Assembly (NCBI GenBank): GCA_012960465.1 | Contig: DUBF01000164.1 | Location: 1-64,000, forward strand | Source of the DNA: Rhodospirillales bacterium | Lineage (GTDB): Bacteria; Pseudomonadota; Alphaproteobacteria; Rhodospirillales; UBA2165 | Direction: 5' to 3' | Length of the DNA: 64,000 bases | Shown here: positions 19,937 through 30,225 of the stretch, piece after piece | Layout: the number at the start of each line of letters is the position of its first letter | Position numbering within the stretch: position 1 is the stretch's first letter | Position numbers and translations under genes: made by a program | The notes under the pieces: model-generated | What the model saw: only the letters and a program-made list of their open reading frames with translations | Database searches by the model: none | What the model was told of the DNA's origin: nothing

Positions 19937-20956
19937 ATGGCTGATCCCCGCTTTTTTGAAGTTGAGGGACCATTTAACCTAGAACAGTTGGCTCAGATCA
20001 GTGGTTCAAAAATCGGAGGAAATGAAAAGAAGAATATTCAGTTTCTGGATATCGCCCCGCTCACATCCGCGACTAATAGTGAAGTGAGCTTCATAGAAAA
20101 TTTGCGCTATATTAGTGATTTTTTATCTACCGAAGCTGGTGCGATTTTAATTGCTCCAAACTTGGTCGATAAGGCCCCTCCTAAAGCAGCTCTTCTTATT
20201 TCAGAAAATCCTTATTTAGGATATGCAAAATTAACTCAGGCATTTTATCCCATTTTTGCGAAACAAGTTGGACATATTGACATAGGAGCTAGTATACACT
20301 CTTCAGCAGAAATTGGTAAAGATGTGGTTATAGAAACTGGTGCTGTTGTTAGAGAAAAAACCAAAATTGGTAAAGAAAGTTGTATTGCTGCAAATACGTA
20401 TATTGGGTCCGGAGTAGAGATAGGTCGAAACTGTCATATAGGCCCTAACGCCACTCTTACACATTGTATTCTTGGCGATGAAAATATTGTTCATCGTGGC
20501 GTTTGCATAGGACAGGATGGATTTGGGTTTGCCCCAGGAAAACCCAATCATACCAAAATCAGTCAATTGGGCAGGGTCATTATAGGTGATGGAATAGAGA
20601 TAGGAGCAAATACTACGATTGATCGCGGGTCTGGTGTAGATACGAAAATTGGCGATGGAACCAAAATTGATAACCTGGTACATATTGCTCACAATGTGCA
20701 AATTGGAAAGAGTTGCTTTATTACAGCTCAAAATGGATTTGCTGGAAGTGCAAAAATTGGAGATTTTGTCTCCTTTGGTGGTCAAGCGGCGGTTACAGGA
20801 CATGTTACTGTTGGTGATGGAGCTCAAATTAGCGGAAAGAGTGCCGTCACCAAGGATATTGCCGCGGGGGAAACGGTTGCCGGTATTCCAGCCCAAAATG
20901 CTAGAATTCATTGGAAAGGTCTTGCAACTCTTAAAAGATTAGTCAGAGAGAAATGA
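19937..20956 (+). CDS. lpxD: UDP-3-O-(3-hydroxyacyl)glucosamine N-acyltransferase
   Basis: 339 residues. LpxD adds the N-linked hydroxyacyl chain in lipid A synthesis. An N-terminal uridine-binding domain is followed by a long left-handed beta helix of hexapeptide repeats (IGKDVV, IGKESC, IGSGVE, IGRNCH). The catalytic His lies in NLVHIAHNVQIG. It overlaps fabZ by four bases (ATGA). Confidence 0.97.
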   Translation: MADPRFFEVEGPFNLEQLAQISGSKIGGNEKKNIQFLDIAPLTSATNSEVSFIENLRYISDFLSTEAGAILIAPNLVDKAPPKAALLISENPYLGYAKLTQAFYPIFAKQVGHIDIGASIHSSAEIGKDVVIETGAVVREKTKIGKESCIAANTYIGSGVEIGRNCHIGPNATLTHCILGDENIVHRGVCIGQDGFGFAPGKPNHTKISQLGRVIIGDGIEIGANTTIDRGSGVDTKIGDGTKIDNLVHIAHNVQIGKSCFITAQNGFAGSAKIGDFVSFGGQAAVTGHVTVGDGAQISGKSAVTKDIAAGETVAGIPAQNARIHWKGLATLKRLVREK

Positions 20957-21435
20957 GGTTGAAAATGGATTCAAATGTAATTATTTCCAATGATTCGGCA
21001 ATCGATATTGAAAAAATTATGAGGATGATACCGCATCGATATCCTTTTTTGATGATTGATCGAGTATCGGATCTCATTTCTGAAGAAAGCGCCATAGGCC
21101 ATAAAAATGTGACGTTTAATGAACCACATTTTCAAGGACATTTCCCAAATAAACCAATTATGCCGGGAGTACTAATAGTCGAAGCTATGGCCCAGACTGC
21201 CGCAATATTGGTAGTTCATTCCATGGGCGGTGTAAGCGAGGATACGCTCGTTTATTTTATGTCCGTTGAAAATGCTAAATTCCGACAACTAGTAACACCT
21301 GGAGATGTGTTGGAAATTCATGTTAAAACTAAACAACATAGAAAAACCGTGTGGAAGTTTGAGGGGATAGCCAAAGTTAATGATAACGCAGTTGCCGAAG
21401 CTACCTTTACAGCGATGATAGTGAACAATGAGTGA
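20953..21435 (+). CDS. fabZ: 3-hydroxyacyl-ACP dehydratase FabZ
   Basis: 160 residues from ATG 20953 (20965 is possible). FabZ dehydrates 3-hydroxyacyl-ACP in fatty acid elongation and thereby competes with LpxA/LpxD for substrate, which explains the conserved clustering. Hot-dog fold signatures: catalytic His in MIPHRYPFLMIDRV and Glu in PGVLIVEAMAQTAA. It overlaps lpxA by 8 bases. Confidence 0.97.
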   Translation: MRLKMDSNVIISNDSAIDIEKIMRMIPHRYPFLMIDRVSDLISEESAIGHKNVTFNEPHFQGHFPNKPIMPGVLIVEAMAQTAAILVVHSMGGVSEDTLVYFMSVENAKFRQLVTPGDVLEIHVKTKQHRKTVWKFEGIAKVNDNAVAEATFTAMIVNNE

Positions 21436-22228
21436 AATTCATCCAACAGCTATTATCGAAGATGGAGCTTCAATTGGAGTAGACGTTAAAATTGGTCCTT
21501 ATTGTTTTATCGGTAGTAATGTGGTCTTAGCCGATAGAATTAATCTAGGGTCTCATGTGGTAATATCGGGGCTTACACAGATTGGGGAGGGTACGCATAT
21601 TTTTCCTTTTGCATCCATCGGTCACAATCCCCAAGATCTTAAATATAAAGGAGAACCTTCTAGGCTTGAAATTGGTTGTAATAATGTAATCCGAGAACAT
21701 GTAACGATGAACCCCGGTACTCAAGGTGGTGGCTTATTAACTAAAGTTGGCGATAATTGCTTATTCATGGTGGCTTCGCATATTGCTCATGATTGTACAG
21801 TTGGCGATAACGTTATTCTTGTTAATAATGCGACACTTGGTGGGCATGTTAAAATTGGTGATTTTGCTATAATTGGGGGACTGGCCGCAGTTCACCAGTT
21901 TGTTAGAATTGGTCGCCATTCTATGATTGGCGGGTGTTCAGGTGTGGAGAATGATGTTATTCCTTATGGCTCGATTGTCGGTAATCGAGGCTACCTATCA
22001 GGTTTAAATTTAGTTGGCCTCAAGCGACGTGGTTTTTCCCGTGATATTATTCATGATTTGCGCCGCGCTTACCGACTTTTATTTTCTCAAGAAGGTACTC
22101 AGGCAGAGAGAATGGCAGATGTTTCGGAACTTTTTTCAGACATAGAGCCTGTGATGGAAATTTTAGATTTTATGGGCGTAGAATCTTCTCGAGCTATTTG
22201 CCAGCCGTTGCTTGAGGATGCAGCCTAA
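21428..22228 (+). CDS. lpxA: UDP-N-acetylglucosamine acyltransferase
   Basis: 266 residues. LpxA performs the first acylation of lipid A synthesis. The protein begins IHPTAIIEDGASIG, has the hexapeptide-repeat helix, the catalytic His region MVASHIAHDCTVGD, and the C-terminal helical domain. Its tail overlaps the start of lpxI. Confidence 0.97.
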   Translation: MSEIHPTAIIEDGASIGVDVKIGPYCFIGSNVVLADRINLGSHVVISGLTQIGEGTHIFPFASIGHNPQDLKYKGEPSRLEIGCNNVIREHVTMNPGTQGGGLLTKVGDNCLFMVASHIAHDCTVGDNVILVNNATLGGHVKIGDFAIIGGLAAVHQFVRIGRHSMIGGCSGVENDVIPYGSIVGNRGYLSGLNLVGLKRRGFSRDIIHDLRRAYRLLFSQEGTQAERMADVSELFSDIEPVMEILDFMGVESSRAICQPLLEDAA

Positions 22229-23057
22229 ACTCGGCATCATTGCAGGTGGAGGAAACCTGCCGCAGAAGATTATTGATGTGTGTCAGGCCTGTGGCCGTGC
22301 TTATTACGTTATTGGTATTGAAGGTTATGCGTTACCCGACGTTTTAGAAGGTACGCCGCATAGCTGGGTTAATATCGCTAAAGCCGGTTCAGGATTTAGA
22401 ATTTTAAAAAAAGAGCAGGTCAGCGAAGTTGTCTTGATTGGTGACGTCAAGGTTCCTTCGTTGATCAAAGCAAGGCCTGATTATCGAACACTAAAAATTT
22501 TTGGAAGGAATGCCTTAAGATCCCTATTTAATCTCACTGGTGATAATAGTCTTCTAATGTTACTTGCATCTGAATTTGAAAAGGAAGGTATTAAAGTAAT
22601 CGGCATCCATGATATTCTCGATAATCTATTGGCAGCGGAAGGTTTGTTGGGTGCCATCAGCGTTCCCGATGAATTTTTATCCGATATTAAATTTGGCATT
22701 ACAGCTGCACTTGATTTGGGTTTGCGTGACGCAGGCCAAGCCGTAATTGTTAAATCTGGTCTTGTTATAATTGAAGAAGGAAAAGATGGCACTGCACAAA
22801 TGATTAAAGATAGCCGAAATGCTACACCCAACGGCAGCGGTGGAGTGTTGGTTAAGATTAAAAAACCAAAGCAAGATCGACGAATGGATTTACCCACTAT
22901 TGGAGTGATGACTGTTTTGGACGTCAGTGAAGCCGGATTATCGGGAATTATTATCCAAGCTGGGGAAACTATAATTATTGATCTAGAAACTGTTATTTCA
23001 GTTGCAAATGAAAAGGGTATCTTCATTAAAGCGCTTAATTTAAACCCAGGATATTAA
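22218..23057 (+). CDS. lpxI: UDP-2,3-diacylglucosamine pyrophosphatase LpxI
   Basis: 279 residues from ATG 22218, overlapping the end of lpxA; a TTG at 22212 is possible. LpxI (DUF1009) cleaves UDP-2,3-diacylglucosamine to lipid X, replacing LpxH in alphaproteobacteria. It begins LGIIAGGGNLPQ, continues with VLIGDVKVPSL and RNALRSLFN, and ends with the LpxI C-terminal domain (PTIGVMTVLDVSEAGLSG). lpxB begins immediately after the stop. Confidence 0.94.
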   Translation: MQPKLGIIAGGGNLPQKIIDVCQACGRAYYVIGIEGYALPDVLEGTPHSWVNIAKAGSGFRILKKEQVSEVVLIGDVKVPSLIKARPDYRTLKIFGRNALRSLFNLTGDNSLLMLLASEFEKEGIKVIGIHDILDNLLAAEGLLGAISVPDEFLSDIKFGITAALDLGLRDAGQAVIVKSGLVIIEEGKDGTAQMIKDSRNATPNGSGGVLVKIKKPKQDRRMDLPTIGVMTVLDVSEAGLSGIIIQAGETIIIDLETVISVANEKGIFIKALNLNPGY

Positions 23058-24200
23058 ATGAGAAAGCCTCATATTTATTTAATTGCCGGAGAACCATCGG
23101 GGGATAGGTTAGGAGCGTGTCTTATTGCAGCTTTAAAGCAACACACAGGCGGTCAGTGCCAAGTTTCAGGTATAGGGGGACCTGAAATGGAAAAGCAAGG
23201 ATTACGTAGTCATTTTCCAATGTCCGAATTGTCTGTAATGGGCTTTACAGAGGTGTTACCGAGGCTTCCAAATTTGCTCAGGCGGATTAGAGGTGCTGTT
23301 AAACACATCTTGGCTAATAATCCTGACGTAGTCGTAACAATTGATTCTCCAGATTTTTCATTACGTATTGCAAAGAAACTCCGTGGAAAAAATATTTCAC
23401 TGATCCACTACGTCGCACCATCAGTTTGGGCATGGAAGCCTGGTCGAGCAAAAAAACTAGCAAGTTTAGTTGATCACTTATTAACATTGTTACCTTTTGA
23501 ACCGCCCTACTTTGAGCGGGAAGGTTTAATAAGCTCATTTGTAGGGCATTCGGTAATAGAAAGTGGGGCAGATCAAGGAGATGGTATTGACTTTCGCGAA
23601 CGCTATAATATTTCTCCCGATGCTAAAGTTTTATGTCTCTTACCGGGGAGCCGTCTTAGTGAAGTTAAAAGACTTTTACCTATTTTAGGTGAGGTAGTAG
23701 CTCGCCTCAATAATTCAAAACTACATCTTTTAATGCCGATAGTGGAAAATGTTAGTAGGGAAATAAGGCAAGAAATCTCGTCGTGGAGAAACACTCCAAG
23801 AATTATTAACGATGATAGTGAAAAATTTGCAGCTTTTGCAGCTTCGGATGCGGCAATTGCTGCTTCGGGTACTGTTGCTCTAGAGTTAGCATTAGCAAAA
23901 GTACCCTATGTAACAGTATATAAATTGAATCCGTTAACTGCTCTAATTGCACGAAGTATGATCAAAACGCCGTTCTTTAATATCATTAATATTTTATTGG
24001 GACGTGAATCGGTTCCTGAATTAATTCAGGAAAATTGTAAAAGTGATATAATACTGCCGTATATATCGGAATACCTTAATGGTTCGGATGCAGCAGCAGC
24101 ACAAATTGAAAGTTTTACAGATGCTGTAGCTCAATTAAAGTATGGTGATGAAAATCCTAGCGATAAAGCTGCAACAGTAGTACTTGATTTAATCCGGTGA
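23058..24200 (+). CDS. lpxB: Lipid-A-disaccharide synthase
   Basis: 380 residues, GT19 family. LpxB joins lipid X and UDP-diacylglucosamine into the lipid A disaccharide. Markers: [65 protein letters not shown] and [11 protein letters not shown]. It closes the bamA-skp-lpxD-fabZ-lpxA-lpxI-lpxB series. Confidence 0.97.
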   Translation: MRKPHIYLIAGEPSGDRLGACLIAALKQHTGGQCQVSGIGGPEMEKQGLRSHFPMSELSVMGFTEVLPRLPNLLRRIRGAVKHILANNPDVVVTIDSPDFSLRIAKKLRGKNISLIHYVAPSVWAWKPGRAKKLASLVDHLLTLLPFEPPYFEREGLISSFVGHSVIESGADQGDGIDFRERYNISPDAKVLCLLPGSRLSEVKRLLPILGEVVARLNNSKLHLLMPIVENVSREIRQEISSWRNTPRIINDDSEKFAAFAASDAAIAASGTVALELALAKVPYVTVYKLNPLTALIARSMIKTPFFNIINILLGRESVPELIQENCKSDIILPYISEYLNGSDAAAAQIESFTDAVAQLKYGDENPSDKAATVVLDLIR

Positions 24201-24222
24201 TTTTAGAGTAGGTGGAGCGAAA

Positions 24223-24630
24223 ATGAGAGATTTAAAAAAGAAGTTTAGGCTATTACATACTATGATCCGAGTTCTAGATCTGGATAAATCTATAGATTTT
24301 TATACACGTCATCTTGGTATGAAACTTTTACGTCGAACAGATTTTGTGGGTGGTCGGTTTACCCTTGCTTTTGTGGGTTATGGTGACGAAACTGATACAG
24401 CCGTGATTGAACTTACCCACAATTGGGACCAGGTTGATCATTACGATCAAGGCAATGGATTCGGACACTTGGCAATTGGGGTACCCGATGCCGATGCGGT
24501 TTGCAAAGCTATGGAAATGGATGGGGTTAATGTTCCAAGGGCAGCCGGCCCTATGAAGGGAGGTTCACGCGTTATCGCTTTTGTTGAGGATCCAGATGGG
24601 TATAAGATTGAATTGGTTCAGCGTGATTAG
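24223..24630 (+). CDS. gloA: Lactoylglutathione lyase (glyoxalase I)
   Basis: 135 residues. GloA converts the methylglyoxal-glutathione hemithioacetal to lactoylglutathione. Metal ligands of the fold are visible: His in [10 protein letters not shown], Glu in AVIELTHNW, His in GFGHLAIGV, and Glu in [12 protein letters not shown] 24223 has a GGTGGAGCG site upstream. It is 22 bases after lpxB and convergent with gltA. Confidence 0.93.
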   Translation: MRDLKKKFRLLHTMIRVLDLDKSIDFYTRHLGMKLLRRTDFVGGRFTLAFVGYGDETDTAVIELTHNWDQVDHYDQGNGFGHLAIGVPDADAVCKAMEMDGVNVPRAAGPMKGGSRVIAFVEDPDGYKIELVQRD

Positions 24631-24669
24631 TTTTTGTGATTTAGTTCAAGCTAAAATATTGGGTATGTG

Positions 24670-25974
24670 TTAGCGTTTTTTTAAAGGAATGTAATCGCGA
24701 ATTGTTTCTCCAAGATAGAGCTGTCGTGGTCGACCAATTTTTTGTGTAGGGTCTTCAATCATTTCATTCCATTGTGAGATCCAACCGACAGTTCGAGCTA
24801 CGGCGAATAGAACGGTGAACATTGATTCTGGTATTCCTATAGCCTTAAATATTATACCAGAATAAAAATCTACGTTCGGATATAATTTGCGTTCAACAAA
24901 GTACTCATCCTCAAGCGCGATACGTTCTAACTCCATAGCAAGATCTAAAAGGGGTTCGTCTTTTATACCGAGCTCGTTTAGAACTTCATGACACGACTGC
25001 TGCATAACTTTTGCGCGCGGATCAAAATTTTTATAAACCCTGTGACCAAAGCCCATCAGACGAAAAGGGTCATTTTTGTCTTTAGCCTTATTCACATATT
25101 TCGGAATATTATTAATGTTTTCAATTTCGTTTAACATTATTAGAACCGCCTCGTTTGCACCACCGTGAGCTGGTCCCCAAAGAGATGCAATTCCAGCTGC
25201 TATACAAGCAAATGGATTGGCTCCACTGGATCCTGCTAAACGCACCGTAGAAGTGGAAGCGTTTTGCTCATGGTCGGCATGGAGTATAAGTATTCGATCC
25301 ATTGCTTTGCATAATATGCGGCTCACGTTATAGTCTTCGGCCGGCGTAGCAAACATCATATGCAAGAAGTTTTCCGCGAAACCGAGATCATTGCGCGGTG
25401 AGATAAATGGTTGACCGATCGAGTATTTGTACGCCTGGGCGGCAATAGTTGGTACTTTAGCTATCAGGCGATAGGAAGAAACCATGCGATGGTGTGGATC
25501 ATTTATGTCTAAACTATCATGATAAAATGCTGCGAGTGCGCCCACAACTCCACACATCACGGCCATTGGATGTGCATCGCGTCTAAAACCGTGGAAAAAT
25601 GTATTAAATTGTTCATGCAACATTGTGTGGTTAGTAATATCGCTGACAAATTTTGTTTTTTCTTCGTTATTTGGTAACTCACCATAAAGCAATAAGTAAC
25701 ATGTTTCTAAATAATTAGAATGTTCTGCTAGTTGGTCTATTGGATATCCCCGGTATAAGAGAATACCCTCATCTCCATCAATATAGGTGATTTTAGATTC
25801 ACAACTACCAGTTGATGTAAAACCAGGGTCATAAGTGAAACAATCTGTATCCGCATAGAGACGACGTACATCAATTACTTTAGGGCCGACTGTACCTTCA
25901 ATCACAGGTAGGTCCCATGAGTTGCCATTTGAGTTATTTTTCAACGTGAATGTTTGCGGGTCTTTAGTTGGCAT
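24670..25974 (-). CDS. gltA: Citrate synthase
   Basis: 434 residues, the type II (E. coli-like hexameric, NADH-sensitive class) length. It condenses acetyl-CoA with oxaloacetate to open the TCA cycle. [17 protein letters not shown] and [17 protein letters not shown] hold the catalytic His residues, and the catalytic Asp lies in PNVDFYSGI. It is the last gene of the reverse block and converges on gloA. Confidence 0.97.
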   Translation of the reverse strand: MPTKDPQTFTLKNNSNGNSWDLPVIEGTVGPKVIDVRRLYADTDCFTYDPGFTSTGSCESKITYIDGDEGILLYRGYPIDQLAEHSNYLETCYLLLYGELPNNEEKTKFVSDITNHTMLHEQFNTFFHGFRRDAHPMAVMCGVVGALAAFYHDSLDINDPHHRMVSSYRLIAKVPTIAAQAYKYSIGQPFISPRNDLGFAENFLHMMFATPAEDYNVSRILCKAMDRILILHADHEQNASTSTVRLAGSSGANPFACIAAGIASLWGPAHGGANEAVLIMLNEIENINNIPKYVNKAKDKNDPFRLMGFGHRVYKNFDPRAKVMQQSCHEVLNELGIKDEPLLDLAMELERIALEDEYFVERKLYPNVDFYSGIIFKAIGIPESMFTVLFAVARTVGWISQWNEMIEDPTQKIGRPRQLYLGETIRDYIPLKKR

Positions 25975-26092
25975 GGTTTTATTCCAATTTTTTATATGTT
26001 TTGAGCAGATTTGCTGACGGTTATATGAATTTTTAAACCAAGAATGTCAAGCAAAGTACTGAATTTTAGTAATTTTTAGGCCTTTTTTCAAT

Positions 26093-27502
26093 TTATAAAA
26101 CGTCATCTATACGGCCTAAAGTTTCTTCTTTTCCCAGTACTTTCATCACTTCAAATATGCCAGGAGCTGGCATTGTGCCGCATAGAACCGAGCGAAGAGG
26201 TTGGGCAATTTTACCTAGACCGGTTTCAGACTGCTCAGCCAGTAAATGTATTTCTTTTGTTAAATTTTCATCGGTCCATGGTTCTAAAACGACTAACTTA
26301 TCACGTACTTTTTTGATAATATTTAGTCCATTTCTATCTAAGATCTTATTAGATTTTCCTTCAATTTTTATAGGCCTATTAACGCAATAAATTAAAGCAT
26401 TATCAATTAGTTCTCTAATGTTATTAATTCTAAATTTTAGGTTTTCAATTCCGTTTTTAAGACGATTTTCCACTTCTCTTGATAATTCAGTTTTAAGTAA
26501 TTTTGAAATTTCTGGCTGAATTAGACTAATAAGCCGTTTGTTATCGCATTTTTTTATATAATGACCATTTAAGTTGTTAAGTTTATCTAAATCGAAGCGA
26601 GCAGGTGACTTGCCAACATTAGTTATATCAAACCATTTGATTGCATCCTCTTGGCTAATTATTTCATCGTTGCCATGGGACCAGCCTAGGCGTAGTAAGT
26701 AATTATTCACAGCTTCAGGAAGAAAGCCCATTTCTCGGTATGCATCAACCCCTAGTGCACCGTGACGTTTAGATAATTTTCCACCATCAGCACCATGGAG
26801 TAGCGGCATATGGGCAAAAATTGGAAGATCCCAATCCATTGCTTTATAAATTTGGATTTGACGAAATGTATTTGTTAGGTGATCGTCGCCTCTTACTACA
26901 TGAGAAATATTCATATCATGATCATCAACCACAACAGCCAACATATAAGTAGGAGTTCCATCCGCTCGTATTAGTATCATATCGTCCAAGGTTCTATTAG
27001 AGACAGTTACGGAGCCTTGAATAGCATCTCTGAATGAGGTATCGCCTTTAAGTGGAACTTTAAGGCGGACAACAGGGGCAATGTTACTAGGAGCGCTTAA
27101 TGGATCTTTATCACGCCAGAATCCATTATAAAGGCGACTACTACCCTGGGCTCGAGCTTTTTCGCGCATATCAACAAGCTCTTCTGGTGAACAGTAGCAG
27201 TGGTATGCTTTTCCTTTAGCTAAAAGTTCATTAGCTATAATGGTATGGTTCTTTTGACGTTCAAATTGAGAATAAGCTTCATCATCCCAATTAATTCCAA
27301 GCCAATTTAAACCTGTGAAAATAGCGTCCACCGCTTCGCTGGTGGAGCGTTTGCGATCCGTGTCTTCAATACGTAATAAAAATTTTCCACCTTGATTTTT
27401 GGCTATTAACCAGTTGAAAAGGGCCGTACGGGCGCCACCAATATGCAAAAACCCCGAGGGTGAGGGCGCAAAACGTGTAATAATCTTGGACAAATTTTTC
27501 AA
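26093..27502 (-). CDS. gltX: Glutamyl-tRNA synthetase
   Basis: 469 residues, class I synthetase. It has the HIGH-type motif GFLHIGGAR near residue 18, the KMSKS-type motif GGKLSKRHG near residue 240, and a C-terminal helical anticodon domain. Alphaproteobacteria often have two GltX proteins, one charging tRNA-Gln for later amidation; which this is cannot be told from sequence alone. The position next to lexA is conserved, but comEC, often between them, is missing: only 133 bases lie upstream to lexA. Confidence 0.96.
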   Translation of the reverse strand: MKNLSKIITRFAPSPSGFLHIGGARTALFNWLIAKNQGGKFLLRIEDTDRKRSTSEAVDAIFTGLNWLGINWDDEAYSQFERQKNHTIIANELLAKGKAYHCYCSPEELVDMREKARAQGSSRLYNGFWRDKDPLSAPSNIAPVVRLKVPLKGDTSFRDAIQGSVTVSNRTLDDMILIRADGTPTYMLAVVVDDHDMNISHVVRGDDHLTNTFRQIQIYKAMDWDLPIFAHMPLLHGADGGKLSKRHGALGVDAYREMGFLPEAVNNYLLRLGWSHGNDEIISQEDAIKWFDITNVGKSPARFDLDKLNNLNGHYIKKCDNKRLISLIQPEISKLLKTELSREVENRLKNGIENLKFRINNIRELIDNALIYCVNRPIKIEGKSNKILDRNGLNIIKKVRDKLVVLEPWTDENLTKEIHLLAEQSETGLGKIAQPLRSVLCGTMPAPGIFEVMKVLGKEETLGRIDDVL

Positions 27503-27635
27503 CCTATTTGGAATTTACTTAAATTATATTTTCTTTTTGAATAGGATTTTGATGACTGCCTGGTTAAATAAGACTTTGTGGGTTAGATCATTAGCCCATT
27601 CGATATAGTTATACTATTCTACGATTTGAATTATA

Positions 27636-28310
27636 CTAATGATATGTCCGAAATAATCCAACTAATTTTCCCTGAATTCGAATACGGTCCGGTCCATATA
27701 TTTGGGTTTCATAATTCATATTTGCAGGCTCTAGGGCAATTGTGTCACCTTTCTTGCGAATTCGTTTTAATGTTGCCTCCTCATCATCAATAAGTGCGAC
27801 AATAATGGTCCCATTTTGGGCTGTATCGCAATTTTCTATAACTACCGTGTCACCGTCATATATACCGGCTTCGATCATAGAATCACCTTGTACTTCTAAG
27901 GCGTAACGATCATCACGTCCTTCCATATTTGATGGGATAGCAATATAATTTGTATGATCGCTGATCGCTTCTATCGGTGTTCCTGCAGCAATTTTACCTA
28001 GAAACGGTATTACTGAAGTGTCGTTTGCTGATGCTGGCTGTTTATCGGCATGGCGAAAATCACCTTTAATTAAATTTGTCGATTCTTTGTGTAAATTTTT
28101 TGGAAGCTTTATAATTTCCAAAGCCCGTGCTCGATGAGGGAGTCGACGAATAAATCCTCTTTCTTCTAAGCCTGTAATTAAACGATGAATGCCTGACTTA
28201 GATTTAAGGTCTAGCGCATCTTTCATTTCATCAAAAGACGGGGATACGCCAGAACTGCGTAATTTTTGGTCGATAAAGGTAATTAACTCGTATTGTTTTT
28301 TAGTCAACAT
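27636..28310 (-). CDS. lexA: SOS repressor LexA
   Basis: 224 residues. It has a winged helix DNA-binding domain ([27 protein letters not shown]) and an S24 self-cleavage domain: cleavage site region [11 protein letters not shown], catalytic Ser in [13 protein letters not shown] and Lys in [16 protein letters not shown]. It represses DNA-damage genes until RecA promotes cleavage. A perfect alphaproteobacterial SOS box lies upstream at 28434-28448, indicating autoregulation. Confidence 0.97.
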   Translation of the reverse strand: MLTKKQYELITFIDQKLRSSGVSPSFDEMKDALDLKSKSGIHRLITGLEERGFIRRLPHRARALEIIKLPKNLHKESTNLIKGDFRHADKQPASANDTSVIPFLGKIAAGTPIEAISDHTNYIAIPSNMEGRDDRYALEVQGDSMIEAGIYDGDTVVIENCDTAQNGTIIVALIDDEEATLKRIRKKGDTIALEPANMNYETQIYGPDRIRIQGKLVGLFRTYH

Positions 28311-28433
28311 AAATAATACCCCATTTTGCTATTATGTCCCTATTTTTGATTTGTTATAAAGACCCTTAAACATAATATTATTAGTTAGATTACCTGTTAC
28401 GCAAAATATAGAACAAAACAAAAACTCATTCAT

Positions 28434-28448
28434 GTTCTAATTTAGTTC
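28434..28448. promoter_or_regulatory. LexA binding site (SOS box, GTTC-N7-GTTC)
   Basis: The direct repeat GTTC-TAATTTA-GTTC fits the alphaproteobacterial SOS box exactly. It lies in the gap between moeA and lexA, 124 bases before the lexA start, where LexA would be expected to control its own gene. Confidence 0.8.
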
Positions 28449-28492
28449 TTATTCAAGGTCAATAATAAAAACATAGAACCTTCTATTAAAAT

Positions 28493-29719
28493 TTAAAAAG
28501 TGTAATCTAAACGGATAATTTTAACACTTTCACCTTTGGATATGGCATTAGCAAAAGGTAGACGGAGTACTAGACATTGAGCTTTCGCGTAATTTGCAAG
28601 CATCGAGCTATCTTGTTGATCAAAAGGTATTGCGATTATATCTCCTGCCTTATTAAATGATATTTTTGCCCTTAAATAATCCTGTCTTTTATCATTTTTA
28701 TTCAAGTCACATCCAAGGATGGCGGTTTCTGTCCTAGAACTAACGACCTCCATGCCTAACATTTTATTGATAGCCGGTAAAAGGAAAAGGGTCGCCGTGA
28801 CACCAGCAGACACGGGGTTTCCCGGTAACCCTAACATTGGAATCCCTAAAATATGCCCAAATATAAGCGGTTTCCCGGGCCGCATTGCAACTCGACTAAA
28901 GGTAATGTCCAAACCTGCTTTGCCGAGGACAGACTTAACTAAATCATAATCACCGACAGATGCTCCACCAATCGTTATTAGCATATCAAGTCCGGAAAGT
29001 TTGGAAATAATTTCTTTGAGTGAGCTAGGATCATCTTTGGCAATTCCTAGATTAATCGGTATGCCCCCACTTGCCGTGACCATAGCGGCTAAACCAAGAC
29101 TATTTGAACTAATAATTTGATCTGAACCTATCGCTTCACCGGGCAAAACAAGCTCATCACCTGTAGACAAAATTGCTATGCGGGGTTTGCGGGTTACTTT
29201 TAGCCACGGTATGTTCATCGCCGCCGCGAGTGCAATATTTCTTGAATTTAAGCGTATCCCAGTTTTGAGTAGTGTCTGGCCTATTTTAAAATCTAGTCCG
29301 GCTGGACGAATGTATTTGCCAATGGGTGCCGCCTCTTTAATAATAATTTTTTTACCTAATTTTTCCGTGTCTTCTTGTATTATTATTGCATTGGCACCCT
29401 CTGGTATAGTGGCACCAGTATAAATGCGGACAGTTTGCCCCGCCTGAATTTTACCAAAAAAACTTCTTCCAGCAGCCGATTCCCCAACTTGAGTTAGTGT
29501 TGTAGGGATTGTTTCTAAGTCATCCGCTAATACGGCGTATCCATCCATTGCAGACACTGCAGATGGTGGTTGCGTAAACCTTGATATTAGGTCTTCCGCT
29601 AAAACGCGATCTTGCGCTTGCGCGATAGATATTTGTTCATAATCTAGTTGCTTGATACCCAGTAACACGTTCTTTAGGGCATCATCAACAGCAAGCATCC
29701 CACTATTTAATTCTGACAT
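28493..29719 (-). CDS. moeA: Molybdopterin molybdenumtransferase MoeA
   Basis: 408 residues. MoeA inserts molybdate into adenylylated molybdopterin to make molybdenum cofactor. Markers: SAMDGYAV, YTGATIPEGANAII, LSTGDEL, TIGGASVGDYDLV and GLPGNPVS. It follows moaC with a 12-base gap in the trpD-trpC-moaC-moeA run. The organism therefore probably has at least one molybdoenzyme. Confidence 0.96.
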   Translation of the reverse strand: MSELNSGMLAVDDALKNVLLGIKQLDYEQISIAQAQDRVLAEDLISRFTQPPSAVSAMDGYAVLADDLETIPTTLTQVGESAAGRSFFGKIQAGQTVRIYTGATIPEGANAIIIQEDTEKLGKKIIIKEAAPIGKYIRPAGLDFKIGQTLLKTGIRLNSRNIALAAAMNIPWLKVTRKPRIAILSTGDELVLPGEAIGSDQIISSNSLGLAAMVTASGGIPINLGIAKDDPSSLKEIISKLSGLDMLITIGGASVGDYDLVKSVLGKAGLDITFSRVAMRPGKPLIFGHILGIPMLGLPGNPVSAGVTATLFLLPAINKMLGMEVVSSRTETAILGCDLNKNDKRQDYLRAKISFNKAGDIIAIPFDQQDSSMLANYAKAQCLVLRLPFANAISKGESVKIIRLDYTF

Positions 29720-29731
29720 TCTTTGTTGCTC

Positions 29732-30223
29732 TTATACACTCTTAAATTCACCTGATTTTCCGCCAGTTTTATGAGTTAAACGAATATCACCAATACGCAT
29801 GCCTCGGTCAACGGCCTTGCACATGTCATAAACCGTAAGTGCTGCAATTGATACAGCAGTTAGTGCTTCCATTTCAACACCGGTTTGACCTGTAAGTTTG
29901 CAGGTTGAAATTATGTCTATGGCATTTCTTTGCATGTCAGTGGCTAATTCTAGTTTCACGGATGTGAGGTTTAGAGGATGGCATAGTGGAATTAGATCAG
30001 GCGTTTGCTTCGCAGCCATAATCCCAGCAAGTTGTGCTATTGAGAGTACATCGCCTTTTTTTATGTCTTTACTGTTAATGAGTGCGAGTGTTTTCGGCAG
30101 CATATATACTGAGCCCATCGCTGATGCAGTTCGTTCTGTTCTGTCTTTTTCAGAAACATCCACCATAATGGCGTTACCATTTGAATCAATATGTGTTAAA
30201 TCACTCATATCAGTATCTTTCAA
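29732..30223 (-). CDS. moaC: Cyclic pyranopterin monophosphate synthase MoaC
   Basis: 163 residues. With MoaA, MoaC converts GTP to cyclic pyranopterin monophosphate, the first step of molybdenum cofactor synthesis. [29 protein letters not shown] and [20 protein letters not shown] are diagnostic. Two bases separate it from trpC. Confidence 0.97.
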   Translation of the reverse strand: MKDTDMSDLTHIDSNGNAIMVDVSEKDRTERTASAMGSVYMLPKTLALINSKDIKKGDVLSIAQLAGIMAAKQTPDLIPLCHPLNLTSVKLELATDMQRNAIDIISTCKLTGQTGVEMEALTAVSIAALTVYDMCKAVDRGMRIGDIRLTHKTGGKSGEFKSV

Positions 30224-30225
30224 TT

